Positions 41,370 to 50,438 of a stretch of DNA of 64,000 nt are shown one piece after another; position 1 is the stretch's first letter, and every line of letters begins with the position of its first letter. Both the position numbers and the translations under genes were made by a program. The notes beneath the pieces are model-generated. The model was not told where the DNA came from. It worked only from the letters and a program-made list of their open reading frames with translations, and ran no database searches. The stretch comes from Mycolicibacter senuensis (GTDB lineage: Bacteria; Actinomycetota; Actinomycetes; Mycobacteriales; Mycobacteriaceae), in NCBI RefSeq assembly GCF_002101885.1, contig NZ_LQPS01000043.1, positions 434,001 through 498,000 of the forward strand. The letters run 5' to 3'.

Positions 41370-42023
41370 ATGTCGGCGAAGACAATCCGCGGCCGAGGCA
41401 GGCCACCCGGTGGTGGCAACCCTCCCGAGCACGCTCGGGAGTTGCTGCTCGACGCCGCGGAACGGTCGTTCGCGCGCCGGGGCTACCGCGCGTCGACGAT
41501 GCAGGTCATCGCGCGGGACGCCGGCTACACCCGCGCGGTGATCTATCGACATTTCGGCAGCCGAGACCAGCTGTTGGACGCGCTGGTGGTGCGGGTCGCC
41601 GGACGCAGAATGGCCGCCATCGCCGCCCGGCTGGAGACCACCACCGACCCCGGCGAGCTGGTGACCGAATCACTGGTGATCGTGGCCACCGAAGTCGGCC
41701 AGGACCCGCTGCTGCGGGTGATCTCCGAGCACACCGACGAGGGCAACGTCGCCGCGATGATCGCCCGGTCGGCAACCCTGAGCGAGGTGCTGGCCGGGCA
41801 GTTCGAGATGGGATTTCAGCAGGCCGGCGACAAACTGCGTGCCGGCCTGCGCCCCGGCGACGCCGCTCGTTTCGTGTTGTCGGTCGCGCTCGGGTTGCTG
41901 CTGGGCATCGTTCCCGGCGCCGGCGACGCCGCACAGGTCCGCCGGTATGTGCAGGTGTTCGTGCTCCCCGCGCTGGTCGCCGATCCGTGCCCGGCCGGGC
42001 CGGTGTTTACCGCGCCGGGGTAA
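41370..42023 (+). CDS. TetR-family transcriptional regulator
   Basis: Encodes 217 residues. The N-terminal HTH is complete: RGYRASTMQVIARDAGYTRA then VIYRHFGSRDQLLDAL (about 37-75). The C-terminal ligand domain is divergent. It likely represses itself and coq4 from the palindrome in the 58-bp gap. The ligand is unknown. Confidence 0.85.
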   Translation: MSAKTIRGRGRPPGGGNPPEHARELLLDAAERSFARRGYRASTMQVIARDAGYTRAVIYRHFGSRDQLLDALVVRVAGRRMAAIAARLETTTDPGELVTESLVIVATEVGQDPLLRVISEHTDEGNVAAMIARSATLSEVLAGQFEMGFQQAGDKLRAGLRPGDAARFVLSVALGLLLGIVPGAGDAAQVRRYVQVFVLPALVADPCPAGPVFTAPG

Positions 42024-42095
42024 CGAGCGGGAAAACCGGTGGCGTCGGCCCACTACACTGAGCGGGTATCAGTGGCCAGCAAGGAGAAGCATTCA

Positions 42096-43013
42096 GTGGA
42101 CAGCGCGGCGCAGAACGGTTCGGCACCCGGCGGGCAGACGGGTACTGCGCGGGTCAAGCGCGGCATGGCCGAGATGCTCAAGGGCGGCGTCATCATGGAC
42201 GTCGTCACCGCCGAACAAGCCCGGATCGCCGAGGGGGCCGGCGCCGTCGCGGTGATGGCGCTGGAGCGGGTGCCTGCCGACATCCGCGCTCAGGGCGGGG
42301 TGTCGCGAATGAGCGACCCCGACATGATCGAGAGCATCATCGCCGCGGTCACCATCCCGGTGATGGCCAAGGTGCGTATCGGGCACTTCGTCGAAGCGCA
42401 GATCCTGCAAAGCCTCGGGGTCGACTACATCGACGAGTCGGAGGTACTCACCCCGGCCGACTACAGCCACCACATCGACAAGTGGCAGTTCACCGTTCCG
42501 TTCGTGTGCGGGGCGACCAACCTCGGTGAGGCGCTGCGCCGGATCACCGAGGGCGCGGCCATGATCCGCTCCAAGGGCGAGGCCGGAACCGGGGATGTCT
42601 CCAACGCCACCACCCACATGCGTGCCATCGGCGGCGAGATCCGCCGGCTCACGTCGCTGGCGCAAGACGAATTGTTCGTCGCGGCAAAGGAACTGCAGGC
42701 GCCTTACGAACTGGTCGCCGAAGTCGCCAAGGCCGGCAAGCTGCCGGTGACGCTGTTCACCGCCGGTGGCATCGCCACCCCGGCCGATGCGGCGATGATG
42801 ATGCAACTCGGCGCGGAGGGAGTGTTCGTCGGCTCCGGCATCTTCAAGTCCGGTGACCCGGCGGCGCGTGCGGCGGCCATCGTCAAGGCCACCACCTTCC
42901 ATGACGACCCGGGCGTGCTGGCGCGGGTTTCGCGGGGACTGGGCGAGGCGATGGTCGGTATCAACGTGGAGGACATCGCGCAACCGCACCGGCTTGCCGA
43001 ACGCGGCTGGTAG
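42096..43013 (+). CDS. pdxS: Pyridoxal 5'-phosphate synthase subunit PdxS
   Basis: Encodes 305 residues, very highly conserved (GTARVKRGMAEMLKGGVIMD). The TIM barrel carries the two active lysines in IPVMAKVRIGHF (about 105) and MIRSKGEAGTGDV (about 170). With PdxT it makes PLP from ribose-5-phosphate, glyceraldehyde-3-phosphate and ammonia. I chose the GTG at 42096 because AAGGAG is 9 nt upstream. TACACT at 42052-42057 may be the -10. Confidence 0.96.
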   Translation: MDSAAQNGSAPGGQTGTARVKRGMAEMLKGGVIMDVVTAEQARIAEGAGAVAVMALERVPADIRAQGGVSRMSDPDMIESIIAAVTIPVMAKVRIGHFVEAQILQSLGVDYIDESEVLTPADYSHHIDKWQFTVPFVCGATNLGEALRRITEGAAMIRSKGEAGTGDVSNATTHMRAIGGEIRRLTSLAQDELFVAAKELQAPYELVAEVAKAGKLPVTLFTAGGIATPADAAMMMQLGAEGVFVGSGIFKSGDPAARAAAIVKATTFHDDPGVLARVSRGLGEAMVGINVEDIAQPHRLAERGW

Positions 43014-43022
43014 ACATTCTCC

Positions 43023-43868
43023 GTGGCGATCGAAGAGATCCTCGATCTCGAGCAACTCGAGGTCAACATCTACCGCGGAAGCGTGTTCAGTCCGTTCTCG
43101 GCCGACAACCAGCGCACCTTCGGCGGGCATGTTGCCGGGCAGGCGCTGGTGTCGGCGGTGCGCACCGTGAACCCGAAGTTCCGGGTCCATTCCCTGCACG
43201 GCTATTTCCTGCGGCCCGGAGATGCCAAGGCGCCCACGGTTTTTCTGGTCGAACGCGTGCGTGACGGCGGTTCGTTCTGTACGCGGCGGGTCAATGCGGT
43301 GCAGCACGGTGAGACGATCTTCAACATGTCGGCGTCGTTTCAGGGCGAGCAACGCGGCATCGAGCACCAGGATGCCATGCCCGACGCGCCGGTGCCGCAG
43401 GATCTGCCCGACATCGCCGCCATGAAGGCGTTCGATGACGAGGGTTTCAAGGCGTTCGCCGAGTGGGAGCTGCGCCGGGTGCCGCGTGAGCTGTTGCCGC
43501 ACATTCCGGGCAAGGTCGCCGAACAGCAGGTCTGGTTCCGCCACCGCGATCGACTGCCCGACGATCAGGTACTGCATATCTGCGCGCTGGCCTACATGAG
43601 CGACCTGACCCTGCTGGGCTCCGCCTGGTCGATCCACGCGGGCGACCGCGACCACCTGCAGGTGGCGTCGCTGGACCACGCGATGTGGTTCATGCGCCCC
43701 TTCCGGGCCGACGAATGGCTGCTCTATGACCAGTCGTCCCCGTCGGCGGGCGCCGGCCGGGCGCTGACCCAGGGCAAGATCTACAACCAGGCCGGGGACA
43801 TGGTGGCGGCCGTCATGCAGGAGGGGCTGACCCGATACCCGGCCGGGTACCAGCCGGCCGGTCAGTGA
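43023..43868 (+). CDS. tesB: Acyl-CoA thioesterase II (TesB)
   Basis: Encodes 281 residues, a double-hotdog thioesterase: FGGHVAGQALVSAVRTVNP (about 38) and the C-terminal ASLDHAMWFMRPFRADEWLLY (in part) with the catalytic Asp and following GRALTQGKIYNQAGDMVA. It hydrolyses medium- and long-chain acyl-CoA. It lies between pdxS and pdxT as in M. tuberculosis (Rv2605c), overlapping pdxT by 4 bp. No functional link with PLP synthesis is known. Confidence 0.93.
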   Translation: MAIEEILDLEQLEVNIYRGSVFSPFSADNQRTFGGHVAGQALVSAVRTVNPKFRVHSLHGYFLRPGDAKAPTVFLVERVRDGGSFCTRRVNAVQHGETIFNMSASFQGEQRGIEHQDAMPDAPVPQDLPDIAAMKAFDDEGFKAFAEWELRRVPRELLPHIPGKVAEQQVWFRHRDRLPDDQVLHICALAYMSDLTLLGSAWSIHAGDRDHLQVASLDHAMWFMRPFRADEWLLYDQSSPSAGAGRALTQGKIYNQAGDMVAAVMQEGLTRYPAGYQPAGQ

Positions 43869-44461
43869 GCGGGCCGCGCATCGGCGTGCTCGCACTACAG
43901 GGCGACGTGCGCGAACACCTCGCCGCACTGGCTGCCGTCGGCGCCGAGCCGGTGCCGGTGCGCCGCCGTGCGGAACTCGATGCCGTCGACGCGCTGCTGC
44001 TTCCCGGCGGCGAGTCGACCACCATGAGTCATCTGCTGCGCGAGCTGGAACTGGTCGATGTGCTGCGGGCCCGGCTGGCCGACGGGATGCCGGCCTACGG
44101 ATCCTGCGCGGGAATGATCCTGTTGGCGGGTGAGATCGTCGACGCCGGCGCCGAGGGCCGTGCCGCCATCCCGTTGGCAGGAATCGATATGACGGTGCGG
44201 CGCAACGCGTTCGGGCGACAGGTCGACTCCTTTGAGGGCGACGTGACCTTCGCCGGACTGGCCGAGCCGGTGCATGCGGTGTTCATCCGGGCACCCTGGG
44301 TGGAGCGGGTCGGGCCCGGGGTGCAGGTGCTGGCCGAAGTCGCCGGGCATCCGGTCGCGGTGCGGCAGGGCGGCGTGCTGGCCACCTCGTTTCACCCGGA
44401 GGTGACCGGCGACCGCCGAATCCACCGGCTGTTCGTCGACATCGTCACCGGGCGAACCTGA
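43865..44461 (+). CDS. pdxT: PLP synthase glutaminase subunit PdxT
   Basis: Encodes 198 residues, a class I glutamine amidotransferase. LLLPGGESTTMSHLLRE (about 41) is the PdxT signature; the nucleophile cysteine is in AYGSCAGMILLA (about 80), and His/Glu are in TSFHPEVTGD (about 178). It supplies ammonia to PdxS. The GTG overlaps tesB. Confidence 0.95.
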   Translation: MSGPRIGVLALQGDVREHLAALAAVGAEPVPVRRRAELDAVDALLLPGGESTTMSHLLRELELVDVLRARLADGMPAYGSCAGMILLAGEIVDAGAEGRAAIPLAGIDMTVRRNAFGRQVDSFEGDVTFAGLAEPVHAVFIRAPWVERVGPGVQVLAEVAGHPVAVRQGGVLATSFHPEVTGDRRIHRLFVDIVTGRT

Positions 44462-44468
44462 TCGGCCC

Positions 44469-46400
44469 TCAGCCGGCGGGGCGCACCGTGACGCTGACGG
44501 TGTCGGCGCCGGGGTCTGATGCGATGGTCAACACCGCGGCCTTGGGCGCCGAAACCACCTGCCCGCCGGTGACACTCACCTGATAGCCGTTCGGATATTC
44601 GACCGCGGGCGTCGAGATGGTGGTCTGCGACCCGTCGCCGAAGCTGCCCAGACCGTCGGCCCGCTCGGTGGAGTAGCTCAACTGGAAGGTCCCGGTGGCC
44701 GAGTCGAACGACCAGGAGCTCGGGGTGCCCGAGATCGCCTGCGGGTAGGGCGTGGCCAGCGCTGCTAGTTTCTCGGTGTCGAGATTGTCGCCGGTCGGCG
44801 GCCGGGCGGGGTCAGCGACCAGCCAGCCGTTGCCGCCGCCGGTGGTGGTGATATCGCCCTTGTCGCTGTACTCCCACTCGGTCCAGCCGATGCGGTTCTG
44901 GTCGGCGATGCGCAGCGTGTCGCTGATGTTCGAGTAGTCGTTGGTCGCCCCGAATTCGCTCAGCAGCACCGGGATGTTGTGCGAAGTCCCATATGTCACC
45001 GCGTTACTCGCACTCTGGGCGCCGAGGCCCAGGCCGGGCAGGAAGCTGTCCGCGTAGTCGTGGAACGACAGCACGCTGTTCGGGTCGTCGACGGTGCCCA
45101 GCGTCAGCGGCAGCCCATTGGTGGTGAGCAGATCCGGTTCGAAGTACACCGGGGTGCTCGGGTCGACCGCCCGGATCGCGGCGTCGACCTGGTTGTAGAA
45201 CGGTGTCAGGATCCCGGTCCCGAAGTAGCTGCCCACCCCGAAGCTGCCGCCCCAGGGTTCGTTCATGATCTCGTAGCCGGCCACATTCGGATTGCCGTGG
45301 AAGTAATCGGCGACGTACTCCCACATCTGCGCGTAATGGTTGGCCAGCCCCATACCGTCGGGGGCTGCTGTGTTGGACCACAGCGCATCCCAGGCGTGGT
45401 ACTGCGCCGGATTGAAAAAGTAGTCGTACGGGAAGCCCAGGCTCGGGTTGGGCAGCCCGCCGGTCTGGGTGGCCCACTCCGGTGCGCCCTCGCCGCCGAA
45501 CACACTGCTGTAGCCGTCCTGGTGCATGTCGAGGACGACATGGATGCCGTGGCGCGCCAGCGTCTGCACGGTCTCGTCGATGGAGTCCAGGTAGGACCGG
45601 TCGAACACGCCCGGCTGCGGTTCCACACCGGCCCAGATCACGCCCAGCCGCACCACATTGAAGCCGTTGTCGGCCAGGAACTGCGCGTCGTCGTCGCCGA
45701 AGCCGATGGCCGACGGCGCGAACGGCGCGACCTTGTACACCTCGGCGAGGCCGTGCAACACCACCACCCGGCCATCGCCGTCGGTGATCCAGGTGTCGAT
45801 GCTGTCGAGTCCGCCGGTGGTCACGACCGGCGGACCGCTCGCCAAAGTGCCGAACGCGCCGACCGCGCCGTGGCTGCCGAGCAGACCGCCGTTGCCGCCG
45901 GCCCCGCCGAGAGCGGGCAGGCCGCTGAGCGTGTCGCCGTCGACGGCGTCGCCCCCGTCGCCGCCGATGCCGAAGAGGCTCAACGCCGCCCCGCCGTCCC
46001 CGCCGGCCTGACCGGCACCGGTGGCGTCCCAGCCGTCGCCGCCGTCGCCGAACCACAGCCCGCCCACGCCGCCGTCGGGGTTCTCCGCCGTTCCCGGGGC
46101 ACCATCGCCGATCAGGTACAGCCCCGAGAGCTGGTTGATGGCGGTGTCGATCTGCTGGCCGAGGTCGCTGTGGATCCAGTCCTCGATCCCGTCGTGGATC
46201 GGGTCGACGACCAGTTGCCGGAAGGCCGTCTCGGCCGCCGTCGACATCACGTCCGGGTCGAACCAGGCGCCGATGTCGAAATCGTCGGCGCCGGCATCGG
46301 GCGCACCGGCCAGCGTGGCCATCCCGGCGGCGACCAGCACCCCGACCGTCGTTGCTATGCCGGAGACCCGGCCTGGGCGTGTGGAGCGGGCATCGGACAT
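44469..46400 (-). CDS. Secreted GH5 glycosidase with PGRS-like Gly-rich region
   Basis: Encodes 643 residues. A signal peptide (about 1-38) and a helical segment (40-95) precede a Gly/Asp-rich PE_PGRS-like stretch (about 97-185, repeats of GGDGG and GGAGGNGG). A GH5 domain follows (190-550) with acid/base Glu381 in IMNEPWGG and nucleophile Glu482 in LLSEFGATND. It resembles endoglycoceramidase- or cellulase-type GH5 enzymes. A C-terminal beta domain ends the protein. GGAGG is 5 nt before the ATG. It lies between pdxT and yebC, which adjoin in M. tuberculosis. Confidence 0.85.
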   Translation of the reverse strand: MSDARSTRPGRVSGIATTVGVLVAAGMATLAGAPDAGADDFDIGAWFDPDVMSTAAETAFRQLVVDPIHDGIEDWIHSDLGQQIDTAINQLSGLYLIGDGAPGTAENPDGGVGGLWFGDGGDGWDATGAGQAGGDGGAALSLFGIGGDGGDAVDGDTLSGLPALGGAGGNGGLLGSHGAVGAFGTLASGPPVVTTGGLDSIDTWITDGDGRVVVLHGLAEVYKVAPFAPSAIGFGDDDAQFLADNGFNVVRLGVIWAGVEPQPGVFDRSYLDSIDETVQTLARHGIHVVLDMHQDGYSSVFGGEGAPEWATQTGGLPNPSLGFPYDYFFNPAQYHAWDALWSNTAAPDGMGLANHYAQMWEYVADYFHGNPNVAGYEIMNEPWGGSFGVGSYFGTGILTPFYNQVDAAIRAVDPSTPVYFEPDLLTTNGLPLTLGTVDDPNSVLSFHDYADSFLPGLGLGAQSASNAVTYGTSHNIPVLLSEFGATNDYSNISDTLRIADQNRIGWTEWEYSDKGDITTTGGGNGWLVADPARPPTGDNLDTEKLAALATPYPQAISGTPSSWSFDSATGTFQLSYSTERADGLGSFGDGSQTTISTPAVEYPNGYQVSVTGGQVVSAPKAAVLTIASDPGADTVSVTVRPAG

Positions 46401-46430
46401 CGAGACCTCCACGGTATTGTGACCCAGCTC

Positions 46431-46458
46431 ATAATAATCCGCGGGCTCCGCCCGGCAA
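46431..46458 (-). promoter_or_regulatory. Promoter of the GH5 gene
   Basis: On the minus strand -35 TTGCCG (46453-46458) and -10 TATTAT (46431-46436) are 16 bp apart, about 30 nt before the ATG. The -10 sits in a short AT-rich patch rare in this window. Confidence 0.5.
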
Positions 46459-46539
46459 GGTGCTCGTGCCGAGCGCCGACGCCGTGGCCGTAGACTTGTC
46501 GGGCTGACTTTTCTCCAGCCACAGTTAGGTAGGACGGCT

Positions 46540-47295
46540 ATGAGCGGCCATTCCAAGTGGGCCACCACCAAGCACAAGAAGGCCGTCATCGACGCCCGCC
46601 GCGGCAAGAACTTCGCCCGGTTGATCAAGAACATCGAGGTCGCGGCACGAGTCGGTGGCGGTGACCCATCCGGCAACCCCACGTTGTATGACGCCATCCA
46701 GAAGGCCAAGAAGAACTCGGTGCCCAACGACAACATCGAGCGGGCGCGCAAGCGCGGCGCCGGTGAGGAAGCCGGCGGCGCGGACTACCAGACCATCACC
46801 TACGAGGGCTACGGACCCAACGGGGTGGCGGTGCTCATCGAGTGCCTGACCGACAACCGCAACCGCGCCGCCAGCGAGGTGCGCGTGGCGATGACCCGCA
46901 ACGGCGGCCAGATGGCCGACCCGGGTTCGGTCGCCTACCTGTTCAGCCGCAAGGGCACCGTCACGCTGGAGAAGAACGGCCTGACCGAGGACGACGTGCT
47001 GGTGGCGGTGCTGGATGCCGGCGCCGAGGATGTCAACGACCTGGGGGAGAGCTTCGAGGTGATCTCCGAGCCGGGCGATCTGGTGGCGGTGCGCACCGCG
47101 CTGGTCGACGCCGGCATCGACTACGACGCGGCCGAGGCCAGTTTCCAGCCGTCGGTCAGCGTCCCCGTCGACGTCGACGGCGCCCGCAAGGTGTTCAAGC
47201 TGGTCGAGGCGCTCGAAGACAGTGACGACGTACAGAACGTCTGGACCAACGTCGAGCTGTCCGACGAGGTCCTGGCCGCCCTCGAGTCCGAGTAG
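46540..47295 (+). CDS. yebC: YebC/PmpR-family protein
   Basis: Encodes 251 residues, typical start MSGHSKWATTKHKKAVIDARRG (quoted in part) and conserved YEGYGPNGVAVLIECLTDN (about 89). YebC proteins regulate transcription or, as shown recently for the family, relieve ribosome stalling at polyproline. A TAGACT box at 46491-46496 is a possible -10. It is followed 6 bp later by the sulfotransferase gene. Confidence 0.94.
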   Translation: MSGHSKWATTKHKKAVIDARRGKNFARLIKNIEVAARVGGGDPSGNPTLYDAIQKAKKNSVPNDNIERARKRGAGEEAGGADYQTITYEGYGPNGVAVLIECLTDNRNRAASEVRVAMTRNGGQMADPGSVAYLFSRKGTVTLEKNGLTEDDVLVAVLDAGAEDVNDLGESFEVISEPGDLVAVRTALVDAGIDYDAAEASFQPSVSVPVDVDGARKVFKLVEALEDSDDVQNVWTNVELSDEVLAALESE

Positions 47296-47301
47296 CGGCC
47301 G

Positions 47302-48111
47302 GTGTCGGCGATTCATTTCATCTCGGGATTACCCCGGTCGGGCTCGACGCTGCTGGCTGCGCTGCTGCGGCAGAACCCGCGATTCGAGGCCGGGATGTCG
47401 GGCCCGCTGGCCGGATTGTTCGGCGCCCTGCTCGGCGAGATGAGCGCCCGCAACGAGTTCTCGGTGTTCATCGACGACGCCAAGCGGGAGCGGATCCTGC
47501 ACGGGCTGTTCGACAGTTTCTACGCCGACTGCCCAGCCGACGTGGTCTTCGATACCAACCGGGGGTGGTGCGGCTGGATGGCGGCGGTCTCGCGGCTGTT
47601 CCCAGACGCCAAGGTGATCGCCTGCGTGCGGGAGTTGCCGTGGGTGGTCGACAGCATCGAACGGCTGATCCAGCGCAACGTGTTCACGCCGTCGTCGATC
47701 TTCGGCTTCAACCCCGGCGGCACCGTCTACACCCGCGCCAACGGCGTGGTGGGACAAGACGGCATGGTCGGCGCGGCCTACGACATGCTCAAACAGGCCT
47801 GTTTCGGCGCACAGCGCGACCGGCTGCTGGTGGTGCAGTACGAGACGCTGACCTCCGAGCCCGCCCGCACCATGCGAGCCATCTACGACTTCATCGGTGA
47901 GCCGATGTTCGAGCACAGCTTCGACCACATCGACTTCGACGTCACCGACTTCGACGAACGGGCCGGAACGCCGGGGCTGCACACCGTGCACAGTGAAGTC
48001 AGGGCCCAGCCTCGCGAGACCATCCTGCCCCCGGACCTGTTCAACCGGTTCGTCAACGACGCGTTCTGGCGCGACCCGGCCGCCGTCCCGGCGGGCTTGC
48101 GGGTGGTGTGA
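47302..48111 (+). CDS. PAPS-dependent sulfotransferase
   Basis: Encodes 269 residues. The PAPS-binding P-loop is FISGLPRSGSTLLAALLRQN at the N terminus, and the 3'-phosphate region includes VIACVRELPWVVDSIERLI (about 95). The acceptor is unknown; mycobacterial sulfotransferases act on trehalose, mycolipids and menaquinone. It follows yebC by 6 bp, an arrangement I do not recall from M. tuberculosis. Confidence 0.85.
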   Translation: MSAIHFISGLPRSGSTLLAALLRQNPRFEAGMSGPLAGLFGALLGEMSARNEFSVFIDDAKRERILHGLFDSFYADCPADVVFDTNRGWCGWMAAVSRLFPDAKVIACVRELPWVVDSIERLIQRNVFTPSSIFGFNPGGTVYTRANGVVGQDGMVGAAYDMLKQACFGAQRDRLLVVQYETLTSEPARTMRAIYDFIGEPMFEHSFDHIDFDVTDFDERAGTPGLHTVHSEVRAQPRETILPPDLFNRFVNDAFWRDPAAVPAGLRVV

Positions 48112-48171
48112 CGGCAACAGGATCCGCTGCCGCCCCCGCGTGTCCTGCCCGGGACTGTCGCCCCCAACCGC

Positions 48172-48193
48172 TACTGTTCGAACAGATGTTCAC
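48172..48193 (+). promoter_or_regulatory. ruvC promoter with LexA-like SOS box
   Basis: -10 TACTGT (48172-48177) is directly followed by TCGAAC-AGAT-GTTCAC (48178-48193), which matches the actinobacterial SOS box TCGAAC-N4-GTTCGA except in the last two bases. LexA here would block the start of transcription of ruvCAB. Confidence 0.75.
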
Positions 48194-48211
48194 AACGGTA
48201 GGGAGTTGGCG

Positions 48212-48769
48212 GTGCGGGTGATGGGTGTCGACCCCGGGTTGACCCGCTGCGGATTGTCGGTGGTCGAAGGCGGCAGCGGACGCCAGGTCGTCGCTCTGGA
48301 CGTCGACGTGGTGCGCACCCCGGCCGATCAGCCGCTGCCCCAGCGGCTGATGACGATCAGTGACACCGCCGAGCACTGGCTGGACACCCACTGTCCCGAT
48401 GTCGTCGCCGTCGAGCGGGTGTTCTCCCAGCAGAACGTCTCCACGGTGATGGGCACCGCCCAGGCCGGCGGGGTGATCGCGCTGGCGGCCGCCCGCCGTG
48501 GCATCGACGTGCATTTCCACACGCCCAGCGAGGTCAAGGCCGCGGTGACCGGAAACGGCTCGGCCGACAAGGCGCAGGTGACGGCGATGGTCACCAGGAT
48601 CCTCGGCTTGCAGCAGAAGCCCACACCCGCCGACGCGGCGGACGCGCTGGCGCTGGCGATCTGCCACTGCTGGCGGGCCCCGATGATCGCGCGGATGGCG
48701 GCGGCCGAGGCGCTGGCCGCCGAGCAGCGACGCCGCTACGCCGCCAAGCTCAAGGCGGCCCGGGCATGA
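48212..48769 (+). CDS. ruvC: Crossover junction endodeoxyribonuclease RuvC
   Basis: Encodes 185 residues. The catalytic acids are visible: D7 in MGVDPGLTRCG, E in VAVERVFSQQNVST (about 68), and the two aspartates in PADAADALALAICH (about 142). It resolves Holliday junctions with RuvAB. The GTG at 48212 has GGAG 6 nt upstream. It overlaps ruvA by 4 bp and lies behind an SOS box. Confidence 0.95.
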   Translation: MRVMGVDPGLTRCGLSVVEGGSGRQVVALDVDVVRTPADQPLPQRLMTISDTAEHWLDTHCPDVVAVERVFSQQNVSTVMGTAQAGGVIALAAARRGIDVHFHTPSEVKAAVTGNGSADKAQVTAMVTRILGLQQKPTPADAADALALAICHCWRAPMIARMAAAEALAAEQRRRYAAKLKAARA

Positions 48770-49356
48770 TCGCCTCGGTGCGCGGTGAAGTCATCGACAT
48801 CGCACTCGACCATGTGGTGATCGAGGCGGCCGGGGTCGGCTACAAGGTGATGGCCACCCCGGCGACGCTGTCGATGCTGCGCCGCGGCAGCGAATCCCGG
48901 TTGATCACCGCGATGATCGTGCGCGAGGACTCGATGACGCTGTACGGGTTCCCCGACGCCGATGCGCGGGACCTGTTTCTGACGTTGATCGGGGTTTCGG
49001 GGATCGGGCCCAAGATCGCACTGGCCGCCCTGGCGGTCTACGACGCAACCGCGCTGCGCCGGGTGCTGGCCGATGGCGACGTCACCGCGCTGACCCGGGT
49101 ACCCGGGATCGGCAAACGTGGGGCCGAGCGCCTGGTGCTGGAACTGCGCGACAAGATCGGACCGGTGGCAGCACCCGACGGGGCCGTGTTCAACGGCCAT
49201 GCGGTGCGCGCACCGGTGGTGGAAGCACTTGTCGGCCTGGGGTTTGCGGCCAAGCAGGCCGAGGAGGCCATCGACAAGGTGCTGGCTGAGGCCCCGGACG
49301 CCAGCACGTCGGATGCGCTGCGCACCGCGCTGAGCCGGCTGGGGAAGACCAAGTGA
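48766..49356 (+). CDS. ruvA: Holliday junction DNA-binding protein RuvA
   Basis: Encodes 196 residues: OB domain (about 1-63, MIASVRGEVIDIALDHVVIE), tandem HhH motifs (LIGVSGIGPKIALAAL and LTRVPGIGKRGAERLV), and a C-terminal RuvB-binding domain (VEALVGLGFAAKQAEEAI). It forms tetramers on four-way junctions. It overlaps ruvB by 4 bp. Confidence 0.96.
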   Translation: MIASVRGEVIDIALDHVVIEAAGVGYKVMATPATLSMLRRGSESRLITAMIVREDSMTLYGFPDADARDLFLTLIGVSGIGPKIALAALAVYDATALRRVLADGDVTALTRVPGIGKRGAERLVLELRDKIGPVAAPDGAVFNGHAVRAPVVEALVGLGFAAKQAEEAIDKVLAEAPDASTSDALRTALSRLGKTK

Positions 49357-50429
49357 GCGAACCCGGCACGGCCGATGACCGCGAGGTGTCGCCGGCGTTG
49401 ACGGTCGGCGAGGGCGATGTCGAGGCCGGCCTGCGTCCGCGCAGCCTGGCGGAATTCATCGGCCAGCCCCGGGTGCGCGAGCAGTTGCAGCTGGTGATCG
49501 AGGGCGCCAAGAACCGCGGTGGCACACCGGATCACATCCTGCTGTCGGGTCCGCCCGGGCTGGGCAAGACGTCGCTGGCGATGATCATCGCCAGTGAACT
49601 GGGCAGCTCATTGCGGGTGACGTCGGGTCCCGCGCTGGAACGTGCCGGCGACCTGGCCGCGATGCTGTCGAATCTGGTCGAGCACGATGTGTTGTTCATC
49701 GACGAGATCCACCGCATCGCCCGGCCCGCCGAGGAGATGCTCTATCTGGCCATGGAGGACTTCCGGGTCGACGTCGTGGTGGGCAAAGGTCCCGGGGCGA
49801 CGTCGATACCGCTGGAAGTCGCGCCGTTCACGCTGGTCGGGGCGACCACCCGCTCCGGTGCGTTGACCGGCCCGCTGCGCGACCGGTTCGGGTTCACCGC
49901 GCACATGGATTTCTATGAGCCCGCCGAGCTGCAGCTGGTGCTGGCCCGGTCGGCGACGATCCTGGGCATCGAACTGGGGTCCGATGCCGCGGCCGAGGTC
50001 GCCCGGCGCTCCCGGGGCACCCCGCGGATCGCCAACCGGCTGCTGCGCCGGGTCCGCGATTACGCCGAGGTGCGCGCCGACGGGGTGATCACCCGTGACG
50101 TGGCCAAGGCCGCGCTGGCCGTCTACGACGTCGACGAGCTGGGCCTGGACCGGCTCGACCGGGCGGTGCTGTCGGCGTTGACCCGCAGTTTCGGCGGCGG
50201 CCCGGTCGGGGTCTCCACCCTGGCGGTGGCGGTGGGGGAGGAAGCGGCCACCGTGGAGGAGGTCTGCGAACCGTTTCTGGTGCGCGCCGGGATGGTCGCG
50301 CGCACGCCCCGGGGCCGCGTCGCGACGCCGGCAGCCTGGACACATCTGGGCATGGTGCCGCCGGCCGGAGCCGCCGGGCTGGGGATACCGCCCGGTTACG
50401 GGGAACGGGGACTGTTCGAGACCGACTGA
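49353..50429 (+). CDS. ruvB: Holliday junction branch-migration ATPase RuvB
   Basis: Encodes 358 residues. RPRSLAEFIGQPRVREQL precedes Walker A GPPGLGKTSLAMII (about 67), Walker B LFIDEIHRIARPAEE (about 116), sensor GATTRSGALTGPLRDRFG, and a winged-helix DNA-binding end. It drives branch migration as a hexamer. It completes the ruvCAB operon. Confidence 0.97.
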   Translation: MSEPGTADDREVSPALTVGEGDVEAGLRPRSLAEFIGQPRVREQLQLVIEGAKNRGGTPDHILLSGPPGLGKTSLAMIIASELGSSLRVTSGPALERAGDLAAMLSNLVEHDVLFIDEIHRIARPAEEMLYLAMEDFRVDVVVGKGPGATSIPLEVAPFTLVGATTRSGALTGPLRDRFGFTAHMDFYEPAELQLVLARSATILGIELGSDAAAEVARRSRGTPRIANRLLRRVRDYAEVRADGVITRDVAKAALAVYDVDELGLDRLDRAVLSALTRSFGGGPVGVSTLAVAVGEEAATVEEVCEPFLVRAGMVARTPRGRVATPAAWTHLGMVPPAGAAGLGIPPGYGERGLFETD

Positions 50430-50438
50430 ACGGCCCGG

